In this document: in pieces, positions 26,637 to 35,489 of the stretch
How positions within the stretch are numbered: position 1 is the first letter of the stretch
Layout of the letters: the number at the start of each line of letters is the position of its first letter
Source of the DNA: Alphaproteobacteria bacterium
GTDB taxonomy: Bacteria; Pseudomonadota; Alphaproteobacteria; Micavibrionales; Micavibrionaceae
Reading direction: 5' to 3'
NCBI GenBank assembly: GCA_002401965.1
Contig: NVUR01000028.1
Location: forward strand, 1-37,893
DNA length: 37,893 nt
Program-made: the position numbers and the translations under genes
The notes under the pieces: model-generated
Told to the model about the DNA's origin: nothing
Databases searched by the model: none
The model's input: only the letters and a program-made list of their open reading frames with translations

Positions 26637-28427
26637 TTAGGATGCCGGCGTCGCGTCAACGATATGCATCTCAGCGGATTTACGGCCTTGCCATTCATTG
26701 ATTTTAAGCTGACCAAGAATATGAAAAGCCTGTGTGCCGCTTTTAAGTAAAGCATCGCCAAGCGGTGTATCAACACTGCGAAACGCCATGGCTTTCACCC
26801 GCGTACCGCCTTCCCAGTCACTAATCATGACCCGAATATGCGCGCCGCCAAGAACATCAGCCTTATGAATACGGACATTTTTAAGCATAAAGACAGGCTC
26901 CGGCTGTTCTTGGCCGAACGGCCCTACTCTATTTTGCAGTAAATCGATCAGATCAAGGGTAATGCCTTGCACCGTTAACACGCCGTCAATAACGGTTTCA
27001 ACGTTGGTATCGGTGTTTTCCATCTGTTTTGCGATATCTTCGCTTAAAAAGCTGCGTAAATCATCCAGTTTATCGGGGTTCATGGTGAAACCACCCGCCA
27101 TAGCATGACCGCCGCCCTTTTCAAGTATCCCCGCAAGACGTGCATTGATAAAGCTTTGCGCGATGTGAATGCCGGGAATGGAGCGCCCTGACCCGCGCCC
27201 CTCCTTCTCTCCCGAGAGATTATGCGCATAAGTCACAACGCAGCTCGGCTTTTTATATTTCTCTTTAATGCGCCCCGCGACGAGGCCACTTAAACCCGGA
27301 TGCCAATCCTCATGATCCAGTAAAATCAGCGGATCATCTTGCAGGCCTAGGTCTTCGACCATGGCAATGGCTTGTTCCTCCATGGTTTTTTGGATCGCTT
27401 TGCGTTTATCGTTGCAATCATTCAGCGTCCAAGCGATGTTCTTGCACTCCTCCGCATTATCACTGCTTAAAAGTCGTGCGCCTAAGTCAGCTTCATGCAC
27501 GCGACTACCCGCATTAATGCGCGGCCCCAGAACGAATCCGCAATCATATGTCGATATTAGCGGCGTGATCCCTGCGACACTCATCAGTTCCTTAATTCCA
27601 ATATTCATTTGATCATAAGGCACGGCAAAACCCATGCGAATGAACAAGCGGTTCACCCCCGTTAACGGCACCATATCGCAAACTGTGCCAAGCGCAACAA
27701 TATCCAGCAGCCCCTTCAAATTCGGTTCACTGATCCCTTTATTTGTATAAAACCCACGCTCACGCAGGCGATTATTAGTCGCGACGCACATCATAAAGGT
27801 CACACCAACAGCCGCAAGCATATCAAGGTCAGAGGTATCATCTTTGCGTTTTGGGTTAATCACGTGCCAGCATTCAGGTAAATCATCCTCTGCTTCATGG
27901 TGATCCAGAATGACGATTTTGAGGCCGATATCCGTCCCCTCTTTCACGATATCGAACGCCGTTGTCCCGCAATCGAGCATCATTAGAATATCTGCACCCT
28001 GCTCTTTCAGTTTCTTGAGTGCATCAATATTGGGGCCATAACCCTCGCTCAAACGATCAGGGATATAGATCGGCGCATCAACGCCAACCGCTTTTAAGAA
28101 CCGATAAAGAACTGCGGATGAGGTTGCGCCATCGACATCAAAATCACCGAAAATGGCAAATTTTTCTCCATTTTCAATGGCTATTGCTATGTCTTCCGCC
28201 GTATCACCCATCGTTTTTAGAGAGAATGGATCAGGAAAGTCATTCTTTAGTGTCGGGTTAAGAAAGCTCGCCACATCTTCAGATGCAACGCCGCGCTGGC
28301 ACAATAAACGCGCCACAATTTCGGGGACATCATGACGGCGCACCAAAAGGTCAACGTCATCAATGGCCACATCGGGAATGACCCAACGCGCCTTATTTAA
28401 GGAATGTGAAACAATATTTTCTGACAT
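26637..28427 (-). CDS. recJ: Single-stranded-DNA-specific exonuclease RecJ
   Basis: A 596-residue 5'-3' single-strand exonuclease of the DHH superfamily, used in recombinational and mismatch repair. Motif I is FGDFDVDGATSSA (D95, D97, D99), motif II MMLDCGT (D152), motif III ILDHHEAE (D175, H176, H177), and DHHA1 motifs include GGGHAMAGGF (about 439-448). The C-terminal OB-like domain contains FGQEQPEPVF. Length is typical. It follows glpX by about 40 bases on the same strand, forming the hom-glpX-recJ order common in alphaproteobacteria. Confidence 0.96.
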   Translation of the reverse strand: MSENIVSHSLNKARWVIPDVAIDDVDLLVRRHDVPEIVARLLCQRGVASEDVASFLNPTLKNDFPDPFSLKTMGDTAEDIAIAIENGEKFAIFGDFDVDGATSSAVLYRFLKAVGVDAPIYIPDRLSEGYGPNIDALKKLKEQGADILMMLDCGTTAFDIVKEGTDIGLKIVILDHHEAEDDLPECWHVINPKRKDDTSDLDMLAAVGVTFMMCVATNNRLRERGFYTNKGISEPNLKGLLDIVALGTVCDMVPLTGVNRLFIRMGFAVPYDQMNIGIKELMSVAGITPLISTYDCGFVLGPRINAGSRVHEADLGARLLSSDNAEECKNIAWTLNDCNDKRKAIQKTMEEQAIAMVEDLGLQDDPLILLDHEDWHPGLSGLVAGRIKEKYKKPSCVVTYAHNLSGEKEGRGSGRSIPGIHIAQSFINARLAGILEKGGGHAMAGGFTMNPDKLDDLRSFLSEDIAKQMENTDTNVETVIDGVLTVQGITLDLIDLLQNRVGPFGQEQPEPVFMLKNVRIHKADVLGGAHIRVMISDWEGGTRVKAMAFRSVDTPLGDALLKSGTQAFHILGQLKINEWQGRKSAEMHIVDATPAS

Positions 28428-28466
28428 ACAGACAGAGTAAAAGATTCGCGCAGAAACGAAAAGCTA

Positions 28467-29489
28467 TTAAATAGACTTCAACCAGTTTTTACGGTTCAAA
28501 TTATGTGTTGCTTCAATGCGGCGCACTGTGCCGGACTTGGAACGCATAACAATCGTTGATGTTTTTGCACCACCTGGGTAGCGACGCACACCGCGAAGCA
28601 TTGAACCATCGGTCACACCCGTTGCCGCGAACATTACGTTGTCGCCTTTTGCAAGATCATCCGTTGTGTAAATTAGATTCAGATCAGTAATGCCCCAACG
28701 TTCTGCTCTGCCGCGCTCATCATCATTGCGGAATGTTAGGCGACCCACCATTGAGCCACCAATACATTGCAACGCCGCCGCAGCCAAAACACCTTCCGGT
28801 GCGCCGCCTGAACCAACATACAAATCTATACCTGTATCAGGGTCAGTTGTCGCGATAATCGCACTAACATCTCCATCACCAATCAAATTGATCCGCGCGC
28901 CTGACGCACGCACATCAGCAATTAGTTGCTCATGACGCGGACGATCCAAAATACAAACCATTAGCTCATTAATGCTGCCGCCCTTTTCTTTTGCGACCTT
29001 CGCCAACACATCGGCAATTGGTGCATCAAGGTCAAGAATATTGGCATCAATACCCGGGCCAACCGCGATTTTATCCATATAAACATCCGGTGCATTCAAA
29101 AACCCACCTTCATCTGTCAGCGCAATAACAGCCAAAGCATTAGGGCCACCAGCCGCCGTAATATCTGTGCCTTCCAATGGGTCAAGCGCGATATCGATGC
29201 GCGGGCCACCATTGCCTGCACCAACTTCTTCACCAATATAAAGCATTGGCGCTTCATCACGTTCACCTTCACCAATAACCACGCGCCCTTGAATGTGGAG
29301 CGTATTCAGCGCAGAGCGCATCGCATCAACAGCAACCTGATCCGCAGCCATCTTATCACCACGACCAACCAACCTAGACGCCGCAAGAGCTGCTGCCTCA
29401 GTTACACGTGCAACTTCCATTGCAAGGTTACGATCCATTAATTCTGCGTTTGTATCTTGTGTCATATTGCCTGCTCGTGCTTGTGTCAT
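28467..29489 (-). CDS. glpX: Class II fructose-1,6-bisphosphatase GlpX
   Basis: A 340-residue class II FBPase, dephosphorylating fructose 1,6-bisphosphate in gluconeogenesis. Signatures are GEGERDEAPML (about 72-82), the metal site DIALDPLEGTDITAAGG (about 98-114), and DLYVGSGGAPEGVLAAAAL. ATG 29489 is kept because AGGA stands nine to ten bases upstream; an internal ATG eight codons later is possible. It lies 28 bases after hom and before recJ, so the three genes are probably one transcript. Confidence 0.95.
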   Translation of the reverse strand: MTQARAGNMTQDTNAELMDRNLAMEVARVTEAAALAASRLVGRGDKMAADQVAVDAMRSALNTLHIQGRVVIGEGERDEAPMLYIGEEVGAGNGGPRIDIALDPLEGTDITAAGGPNALAVIALTDEGGFLNAPDVYMDKIAVGPGIDANILDLDAPIADVLAKVAKEKGGSINELMVCILDRPRHEQLIADVRASGARINLIGDGDVSAIIATTDPDTGIDLYVGSGGAPEGVLAAAALQCIGGSMVGRLTFRNDDERGRAERWGITDLNLIYTTDDLAKGDNVMFAATGVTDGSMLRGVRRYPGGAKTSTIVMRSKSGTVRRIEATHNLNRKNWLKSI

Positions 29490-29517
29490 TTTGGTTTATC
29501 CTATTTTGCTGTCTATC

Positions 29518-30810
29518 CTATAGCTCTTCAATACGCATGAGACAAGGTTTTTCCGCACAACTATCCAAGTTTTCTATAAGGGAAACCGCCTCTATCATAG
29601 CGGCATGACGCGTTTCATGGCATGTTAAAACAATTGGCACAACGTGATCCGGGTCACGACCATGCTGTACCAAGCTCTCAATAGATATATCATTATCCTT
29701 CAAGATAGAGGCTATATCCGCAATCACACCTGCGCGATCTATTACATTTAAGCGTAAATAATACCGTGCGCGTGTATCCCCCATTGAAATCCGTGGGGCT
29801 TCTTTTAAATTCTTTGCCGCTATACCAAAGGTCGGTACTTGAATGCCGCGCGCCAGATCAATGATATCCGCCACGACTGAAGACGCCGTTGGCCCCTCGC
29901 CCGCACCTTTACCTGTGAATAATGGGCTTTCTACGGAATCACCTTCCACATAAACGGCGTTATAGACATCTTCGATAATGCCCATCGGTGAATGTATCGG
30001 AACCAAGCATGGTTCCACACTTTGCATAATTTCACCATCAACGTCACGGGCAATACCAAGCAACTTAATGCGATAGCCGAACTCAGTTGCTGATGCTATA
30101 TCCGTTGCGTTAATGTTGCTTATTCCCTGAACTTGCAGCTCGCCGAAATCAGGCTTAACGCCAAATGCAATGGAGGTTATCAGGCATAGCTTATGCGCCG
30201 CATCTATTCCCTCAACATCAAAAGTCGGATCAGACTCGGCGTAACCAAGCTCTTGTGCTTCCTTCAGAACTTCCGCAAAATCGCGCCCTGTTTCGCGCAT
30301 CATGGTCAGAATATAGTTACAAGTACCATTGAGAATACCATAGACGGCATGAATTTTATTGGCCGCCAGCCCTTCACGTAATGCCTTTATAATCGGGACA
30401 CCGCCTGCCACGGCGGCTTCATAGGTCAAGGACACGCCTTTATCTTCTGCCTTAAGCGCAAGGTCATAACCGTGATGCGCCAACAACGCCTTATTCGCGG
30501 TTACAACATGACGGGCATTATCCAACGTGCCATTCACAAGATCTGCTGCCACGCCCTCTGATCCGCCAATCAATTCAATAACAGCATCAAGATCGCCATA
30601 ACGCGCAAGATCCACAGCGTTATCCACCCATTCAAAACCGGAGATATCCACACCGCGATCTTGACCTTTATTGCGCGCAGAAACCGCAACAATTTTAATC
30701 TCACAACCTGCACGCAACGCAATAATATCAGCATTCTTCGTAAGAGCTTTAATTACCCCCACACCAACAGTTCCTAATCCGGCGATACCGATGCGAAATG
30801 GTTTATTCAT
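29518..30810 (-). CDS. hom: Homoserine dehydrogenase
   Basis: A 430-residue enzyme reducing aspartate semialdehyde to homoserine on the way to threonine and methionine. The Rossmann domain opens with IGIAGLGTVGVGVIKAL (7-23). The catalytic region includes ANKALLAHHG, AAVAGGVPIIKALREGL and NGTCNYILT, and AYAESDPTFDVEGIDAAHK-like residues follow (here GYAESDPTFDVEGIDAAHK). A C-terminal ACT domain (about 350-425, LRLNVIDRAGVIADIASILK split over the region) implies feedback control by threonine. There is no fused aspartokinase. It heads the hom-glpX-recJ cluster; about 100 bases upstream begins the region duplicated from phaC. Confidence 0.95.
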   Translation of the reverse strand: MNKPFRIGIAGLGTVGVGVIKALTKNADIIALRAGCEIKIVAVSARNKGQDRGVDISGFEWVDNAVDLARYGDLDAVIELIGGSEGVAADLVNGTLDNARHVVTANKALLAHHGYDLALKAEDKGVSLTYEAAVAGGVPIIKALREGLAANKIHAVYGILNGTCNYILTMMRETGRDFAEVLKEAQELGYAESDPTFDVEGIDAAHKLCLITSIAFGVKPDFGELQVQGISNINATDIASATEFGYRIKLLGIARDVDGEIMQSVEPCLVPIHSPMGIIEDVYNAVYVEGDSVESPLFTGKGAGEGPTASSVVADIIDLARGIQVPTFGIAAKNLKEAPRISMGDTRARYYLRLNVIDRAGVIADIASILKDNDISIESLVQHGRDPDHVVPIVLTCHETRHAAMIEAVSLIENLDSCAEKPCLMRIEEL

Positions 30811-30916
30811 GTTGCTATTACCCTTTATTGATGGCGTCTAAAGTTGAATAATGGTCTTAGCCTTCTTTGCGATATGTTGCAAGGGAGTTGGCTTGCTTTT
30901 TGCACCGACATAGTGT

Positions 30917-30931
30917 TTTAATGCCCAATCA
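30917..30931 (+). repeat. 15-bp direct repeat copy 1 (matches phaC start region)
   Basis: TTTAATGCCCAATCA occurs here and at 31861-31875. In this copy the ATG opens Met-Pro-Asn-His-Asn, exactly as in the reading frame at phaC, but the frame then diverges and stops. The two copies flank the GyrI-like gene. Confidence 0.7.
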
Positions 30932-31002
30932 CAATCAAACTAACATCTTTGAATCCATTATATAACACTTGATATAATCACAGGGCACAAGAAAAAAGAC
31001 GC

Positions 31003-31030
31003 TTGGCAAAAAAGCATAATGTGCTAGATT
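31003..31030 (+). promoter_or_regulatory. Candidate promoter for the GyrI-like gene
   Basis: TTGGCA (31003-31008) and TAGATT (31025-31030) are 16 bases apart, and a good ribosome site GGAAGG (31055-31060) lies seven bases before the GTG start. A run of about nine C residues sits just upstream of the ribosome site. The accessory gene therefore carries its own expression signals. Confidence 0.4.
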
Positions 31031-31067
31031 ACATTAATATTCTCCCCCCCCCTCGGAAGGTCGTTTT

Positions 31068-31754
31068 GTGAGTACAGCAAGAAAGACCTCCGCCGATATT
31101 AAGTCAGAAAAGCCGTTACAAATGCCAGATAAATATGAGTGGAGAAAAAGAGAGAAAAAACTATATATCCCTAAGGATAGGCCAGAAATTGTCGAGGTTC
31201 CAGAATTTAAATTCTTAACAATTAATGGTGAGGGAAGCCCAGCAGGGAAACTTTTTACGGAATGCATAGGTACGTTATACCCCCTCGCATATGCAATAAA
31301 AATGCTGCCTAAAAAAATGGATGTGAAGCCAACCGGCTATTTTGATTTTACAGTTTACCCATTGGAGGGCGTTTGGGATATTAATAATAACGCTAAAAAG
31401 AATTTCTCAGGAACTATCAATATAGAGGATTTAGTTTATCAACTGATGATTCGTCAACCAGATTTTGTTGATAAAAATTTCTATTGTGAAATGCTTGACT
31501 ATGTGAAGAAAAAGAAACCTAATCCTCTTTTGGATAAAGTAGAATTTAAATCCATTTCCGAGGGAAAATGTATTCAAATGCTTCATCTAGGTAAATTTGA
31601 AGATGAGCCAGCCAGCTTTGAAAAAATGGAATTATTTGCAAATTCAGAAGGTCTTACTCGTTTTTCTAAAGTGCATCGAGAAATATATCTTCCAGATACA
31701 CGAAGAGTTGCACCAGAAAAGCTCAAAACTGTATTGAGATTTCAAGTTAGATAG
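31068..31754 (+). CDS. GyrI-like domain protein
   Basis: A 228-residue cytosolic protein of the GyrI-like small-molecule-binding group. The diagnostic run is EWRKREKKLYIPKDRPEIVEV followed by FLTINGEGSPAGKLFTE (about 46-65, split here), then LYPLAYAIKM (about 70-79) and YPLEGVW (about 98-104). This architecture belongs to stand-alone proteins usually of about 200-210 residues with no DNA-binding domain; members may bind or hydrolyse xenobiotics, but function is mostly unproven. The start is GTG behind GGAAGG; an internal ATG at residue 19 is an alternative. Codon use looks more AT-rich than the neighbours. The gene sits between duplicated 15-bp sequences, suggesting acquisition between hom and phaC. 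Confidence 0.8.
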   Translation: MSTARKTSADIKSEKPLQMPDKYEWRKREKKLYIPKDRPEIVEVPEFKFLTINGEGSPAGKLFTECIGTLYPLAYAIKMLPKKMDVKPTGYFDFTVYPLEGVWDINNNAKKNFSGTINIEDLVYQLMIRQPDFVDKNFYCEMLDYVKKKKPNPLLDKVEFKSISEGKCIQMLHLGKFEDEPASFEKMELFANSEGLTRFSKVHREIYLPDTRRVAPEKLKTVLRFQVR

Positions 31755-31860
31755 CTGAAACTGATATACTTTCAGGTCAAAAACACAGCTTTCACATGTA
31801 GAGTAAAAATTATGGAGAACTAAATGCAGACAAGACTAAACTAACTTTTTCTTCTATAGC

Positions 31861-31875
31861 TTTAATGCCCAATCA
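31861..31875 (+). repeat. 15-bp direct repeat copy 2 (phaC start region)
   Basis: TTTAATGCCCAATCA spanning the upstream ATG (31865) of the phaC reading frame. See the identical copy at 30917-30931. Confidence 0.7.
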
Positions 31876-31891
31876 TAACTGGAAAAATATA

Positions 31892-33712
31892 ATGACCAAC
31901 GCCCAAAATTCAAACAAGCCCTCAGACGAACAAGCCTTTAAAATGCCAGATCCTGTGGCTCTGGGGCAGGCTTTGGTTGACGCGTATGAAAAAGCACAGC
32001 CCCTATTCAATGACTATATCGGCAAATATGGCAGTGCAGATTCTATGGATCAATTTTCCTCTATTGATTTTGACCCGATGAATGTCCAAGACAGCTATAT
32101 GGAGTTTCTTGATCGCATCGCAAAAGACCCCAGCAAATTTATGGAGGTTCAAGCCCAACACGCGCAAGACTGGATGAATTTATGGCAAGACAGCATCAAC
32201 AAATTCATGGGGCAAACGACAGAGCATACGCCGATAGCCCCTGAAAAAGGCGACAGACGCTTTAAAGCACCTGAATGGCAAGAAAATGCGCTGTTCGACT
32301 TTATCAAACAATCCTACCTTCTGACCTGTAATCACATGGAGAAAACCATTGAGGACGTTGATGGTTTGAGCAAAAATAAAAAAGAAAAATTAAATTTCCA
32401 AACAAAGCTGTTCACCGATGCGATGTCCCCAACCAATTTTATGATGACAAATCCTGAGGTTCTTAATGAAACCATGAAAACAGGTGGACAAAATTTAGTC
32501 AAAGGGTTTGAAAACCTGATGAGTGACATCAAGGACGGAAAGCTCAACATTCGCACCACCGATAATACGGCTTTTGAACTAGGCAAGAATATCGCCATGA
32601 CAAAAGGACAAGTGGTTCACCAAAACGACATGATGCAATTGATCCAATATGAACCAACAACCGACAAAGTGCATAAAACGCCGCTGTTAATTATACCGCC
32701 ATGGATTAACAAATATTACATCCTTGACCTGCGCCCTGGTAATTCATTGATCGAATGGGCTGTTGCACAGGGTCACACGGTTTTCGTGATTTCGTGGGTT
32801 AATCCAGATGCAACATTGGCGCAGAAGCAGTTTGAAAATTATATGAATGAGGGGATTTTGGAATCCCTCACTCAAATCGAGAACATCACAGGTGAAGCAC
32901 AAACCAATGCCGTTGGATACTGCCTCGGCGGGACATTGCTGGCGACCACCCTCTCCTATTTGACCCAAAACAAACAAGACAACCGCATTGCATCTGCAAC
33001 GTTTTTAACCACCTTGCTGGATTTTGAGCATGCAGGCGATATGAAGCTGTTCCTTGATGACGCGCAACTGGATGTGCTGGATGAAATGATGGATAAGCAC
33101 GGCGTTTTGGACGGTAAAGAGATGCAAAAGACCTTCAGCCTGATGCGCGCCAATGACCTGATATGGTCATTTGTAGTAAATAACTATTTGATGGGGCGTG
33201 AGCCATTTCCCTTTGACCTGCTCTATTGGAATGATGATTGCACCAATATGCCCGCCGCGATGCATCGCTTTTACTTGCGGAATATGTATCAAGATAACAA
33301 ACTGATTGAGGCTGGCGGTATTGATGTGAATGACACGCCCGTTGACTTATCAATCATCAAAACCCCACGTCACTTTATTTCCGCCCGCGAAGATCATATC
33401 GCGCCATGGAAGGCGACCTATGAAGGCGTTGGGTTGATGAGCGGTGATAACGTGACCTTTACCCTTGCCGCGTCAGGTCATATCGCGGGGGTCGTAAACC
33501 CGCCTGTGAAAAACAAATATTGTTATTGGACAAATGATAAAATACCTAAAGCCGCCGATGAATGGCTGGACAATGCCGAACAGCATGATGGTTCATGGTG
33601 GCCTGCATGGGATAAATGGGTCAGTGACTTTGGCGGCGGTGAAGTAGCGGCACGTAAAGTCGGTAAAGGCATTGAAGCTGCTCCGGGGAGTTATGTTAAG
33701 GTAAGGCGGTAG
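31892..33712 (+). CDS. phaC: Class I poly(3-hydroxyalkanoate) synthase
   Basis: A 606-residue PHA synthase polymerising 3-hydroxyacyl-CoA into storage granules. An N-terminal PhaC_N region (about 80-250) precedes an alpha/beta-hydrolase domain with the lipase-like box GYCLGG (nucleophile C344), D501 (SAREDHIAPW) and H530 (ASGHIAGVVNPP). The spacing 157 and 29 agrees with Cupriavidus PhaC (C319, D480, H508). Length fits the single-subunit class I. ATG 31892 is favoured by GGA eight bases upstream; ATG 31865 would add nine residues, has no ribosome site, but lies in the duplicated segment. No phaA, phaB, phaR or phasin gene is in the window. The gene is convergent with the next. Confidence 0.95.
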   Translation: MTNAQNSNKPSDEQAFKMPDPVALGQALVDAYEKAQPLFNDYIGKYGSADSMDQFSSIDFDPMNVQDSYMEFLDRIAKDPSKFMEVQAQHAQDWMNLWQDSINKFMGQTTEHTPIAPEKGDRRFKAPEWQENALFDFIKQSYLLTCNHMEKTIEDVDGLSKNKKEKLNFQTKLFTDAMSPTNFMMTNPEVLNETMKTGGQNLVKGFENLMSDIKDGKLNIRTTDNTAFELGKNIAMTKGQVVHQNDMMQLIQYEPTTDKVHKTPLLIIPPWINKYYILDLRPGNSLIEWAVAQGHTVFVISWVNPDATLAQKQFENYMNEGILESLTQIENITGEAQTNAVGYCLGGTLLATTLSYLTQNKQDNRIASATFLTTLLDFEHAGDMKLFLDDAQLDVLDEMMDKHGVLDGKEMQKTFSLMRANDLIWSFVVNNYLMGREPFPFDLLYWNDDCTNMPAAMHRFYLRNMYQDNKLIEAGGIDVNDTPVDLSIIKTPRHFISAREDHIAPWKATYEGVGLMSGDNVTFTLAASGHIAGVVNPPVKNKYCYWTNDKIPKAADEWLDNAEQHDGSWWPAWDKWVSDFGGGEVAARKVGKGIEAAPGSYVKVRR

Positions 33713-33719
33713 ACCGTCA

Positions 33720-34295
33720 TTAAGGTTCACACTTCAAGCTATTTAAGACTCGTATGAGTTCAGTTTTTGGAACGTCCAACTGAATATCGTCTCCGTGACC
33801 TACCGTGTACAGAATGGGCAGTGTCACCTGATATTGCGCTGGAGATAACTTATATTTAATTTTAGTGAAAGCAAGCCTCCACATTAGATAGCGGCGCTCC
33901 TTACGTGACGCTTTAAAAAAAATATGTACATTTTGAATATCCGTCTTACCCGCACGAGTATACAGGATTGTCTGCACTTTAATTGCTTTATAAAATCTAT
34001 CCTTGGAAATAAATATCCGACGCACTGGAAACCAGATTCCTTTGTCCGACACCTCAATAATATTAGGGTTCTTATTCAAATAACGAGCATATAAAATATA
34101 AGCTACACACATACAAATCATCGTTAGAGAAGCAACAACGCCATCACTATCCGCCTCAAGAAAAGTATTATTCACACCGAATATTAAGAACAACAAAATA
34201 GCATAGGACCAAAACAATTTTTTCTTCTGCGTTAATTTAGCAACAAAGAATGGAGTAAAACCAGCTGGCTTTTTAAAAGAAATACCTTCGCTCAA
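33720..34295 (-). CDS. Two-pass membrane protein, unknown (PH-like C-domain?)
   Basis: I do not recognise this 191-residue protein. It has two adjacent membrane segments (about 27-44 and 52-70) with a short loop, then a cytosolic beta-rich domain with many basic residues (RRIFISKDRFYKAIKV, KASRKERRYLMW), a layout like bacterial PH-domain or YcxB-like proteins. It overlaps the upstream gamma-carbonic anhydrase gene by four bases, so the two are co-translated. The last gene of this minus-strand group. Confidence 0.6.
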   Translation of the reverse strand: MSEGISFKKPAGFTPFFVAKLTQKKKLFWSYAILLFLIFGVNNTFLEADSDGVVASLTMICMCVAYILYARYLNKNPNIIEVSDKGIWFPVRRIFISKDRFYKAIKVQTILYTRAGKTDIQNVHIFFKASRKERRYLMWRLAFTKIKYKLSPAQYQVTLPILYTVGHGDDIQLDVPKTELIRVLNSLKCEP

Positions 34296-34819
34296 GACCC
34301 AACACTCGCCTTATGCTCCCGACCCAGTTCAACATAATGTGGGGCGGACCATTTGAGGTAGGCGCGTTCTTTATCGGTTAGGTCGCGCATGTATTTGGCG
34401 GGGCTGCCTGCCCAGAGCTCACCCGAAGGCACGCGTTTATTTGGGGTGAGTAATGCACCTGCGGCGAGCATACCGTGGCTTTCCACCACCGCGCCGTCCA
34501 TGACGCAGGCTTGCATACCGACAAAGCCGAAATCCTCTATCGTGCAGGCATGTAAGATTGCCAGATGCCCGACGGTGACATCATCACCAACGTGAGTGCC
34601 TTGAAAATTGGTCGTAACATGAATGACTGTGCCGTCTTGGATATTCGTGCGCTTACCGATTTTGATGTCATTCACATCCCCGCGCAGCGCGCAATTATAC
34701 CAGATATTGCTATCCTCCCCGATTTGCACATCACCAATAATGGAAGCCGAGGGTGCGATAAAGGCGCTGTCATGGATTTGGGGGATAATGCCTTTATAGG
34801 GCAAGATAAATTGGCTCAT
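34292..34819 (-). CDS. Gamma-carbonic anhydrase family hexapeptide protein
   Basis: A 175-residue left-handed beta-helix protein of the YrdA/PaaY gamma-carbonic anhydrase-like family. Hexapeptide repeats run from about 17 to 140 (IAPSASIIGDVQIGEDSNIW, then GTHVGDDVTVGHLAILHACT). Predicted metal ligands are H67, H85 and H90 at the spacing of the family. Most proteobacterial members have weak or unknown activity, and some are thioesterases, so carbonic anhydrase activity is not assured. The start is directly after the secreted-protein gene (no gap) and the stop overlaps the membrane-protein gene. Confidence 0.9.
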   Translation of the reverse strand: MSQFILPYKGIIPQIHDSAFIAPSASIIGDVQIGEDSNIWYNCALRGDVNDIKIGKRTNIQDGTVIHVTTNFQGTHVGDDVTVGHLAILHACTIEDFGFVGMQACVMDGAVVESHGMLAAGALLTPNKRVPSGELWAGSPAKYMRDLTDKERAYLKWSAPHYVELGREHKASVGS

Positions 34820-35284
34820 TTACTTATAGACCTCCGCAGGCATACAAAGGGATTTTGTACCATTAAAGCCTTCTTGGAATTTTACTGTGAAATATTCGGC
34901 GCCCCAATTAAACGTCTTCACCACATCAATGAAAACACCCGCTGCATCAAAGGGAATTTTTATCGTGCTTTCGATTGTAGTCGGGGTAATAACGGCGGCA
35001 TTCTTCCGTTCTGCATCTTTTTCAAACAGCTGTAACGTCCCGCGCACCATTCCACCTGCTTTGAATGGCTCAAGTTTTAAAGTATAGGCATAATTCGGGT
35101 TAGGAAGATCAATCGTGCCAATAATATTCGCAGTGTAGAAATCCTCTGGCGCGAAGGTTTGCACCTGCACGAAATCAACCATTAATTCACCATAGGCACA
35201 TTGTGTGGCTTTGGCTTGCGACGCACTAAGGGTCACAAACAGAATCGATCCCACGGCACATAAATTCAATATTTTTTTCATCAT
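34820..35284 (-). CDS. Small secreted protein, unknown function
   Basis: The reading frame is open further upstream, but the plausible product begins at MMKKILNLCAVGSILFVTLS (35284 or 35281), a clean signal peptide ending ASQAKA near residue 23. The mature part, about 130 residues, is beta-rich, with two Cys (near the mature N-terminus in TQCAYGE and near the C-terminus in SLCMPAE) that could pair. I recognise no family. The rpsI terminator sits just upstream, so this gene probably has its own promoter and leads the three-gene minus-strand group with the gamma-carbonic anhydrase. Confidence 0.65.
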   Translation of the reverse strand: MMKKILNLCAVGSILFVTLSASQAKATQCAYGELMVDFVQVQTFAPEDFYTANIIGTIDLPNPNYAYTLKLEPFKAGGMVRGTLQLFEKDAERKNAAVITPTTIESTIKIPFDAAGVFIDVVKTFNWGAEYFTVKFQEGFNGTKSLCMPAEVYK

Positions 35285-35299
35285 AAACACAGCATAACG

Positions 35300-35338
35300 A
35301 AAAAACGCCCCGATGGAAATACTCCAAGGGGACGTTTT
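35300..35338 (-). terminator. Rho-independent terminator of the rplM-rpsI operon
   Basis: On the minus strand an AAAACG(T)CCCC arm pairs with GGGGCGTTTT (one bulged base), with an inner TGGA/TCCA stem and a loop, followed by a run of six T at 35305-35300. It lies about 150 bases beyond the rpsI stop. The bases between (35339-35489) contain no gene that I can support. Confidence 0.7.
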
Positions 35339-35489
35339 GAATTCTATATAGTTTGCTCGTAGAATTTTCACGAAAGAAAACGAAAAGCGTTTTAAAAGTA
35401 ATATAATTTGTTTGTACGTCAGGCATCCAAGGCGACGCATATATAAATATATGTGATCCGCAGGATAACGTAGCGTACAATCAAATTTA

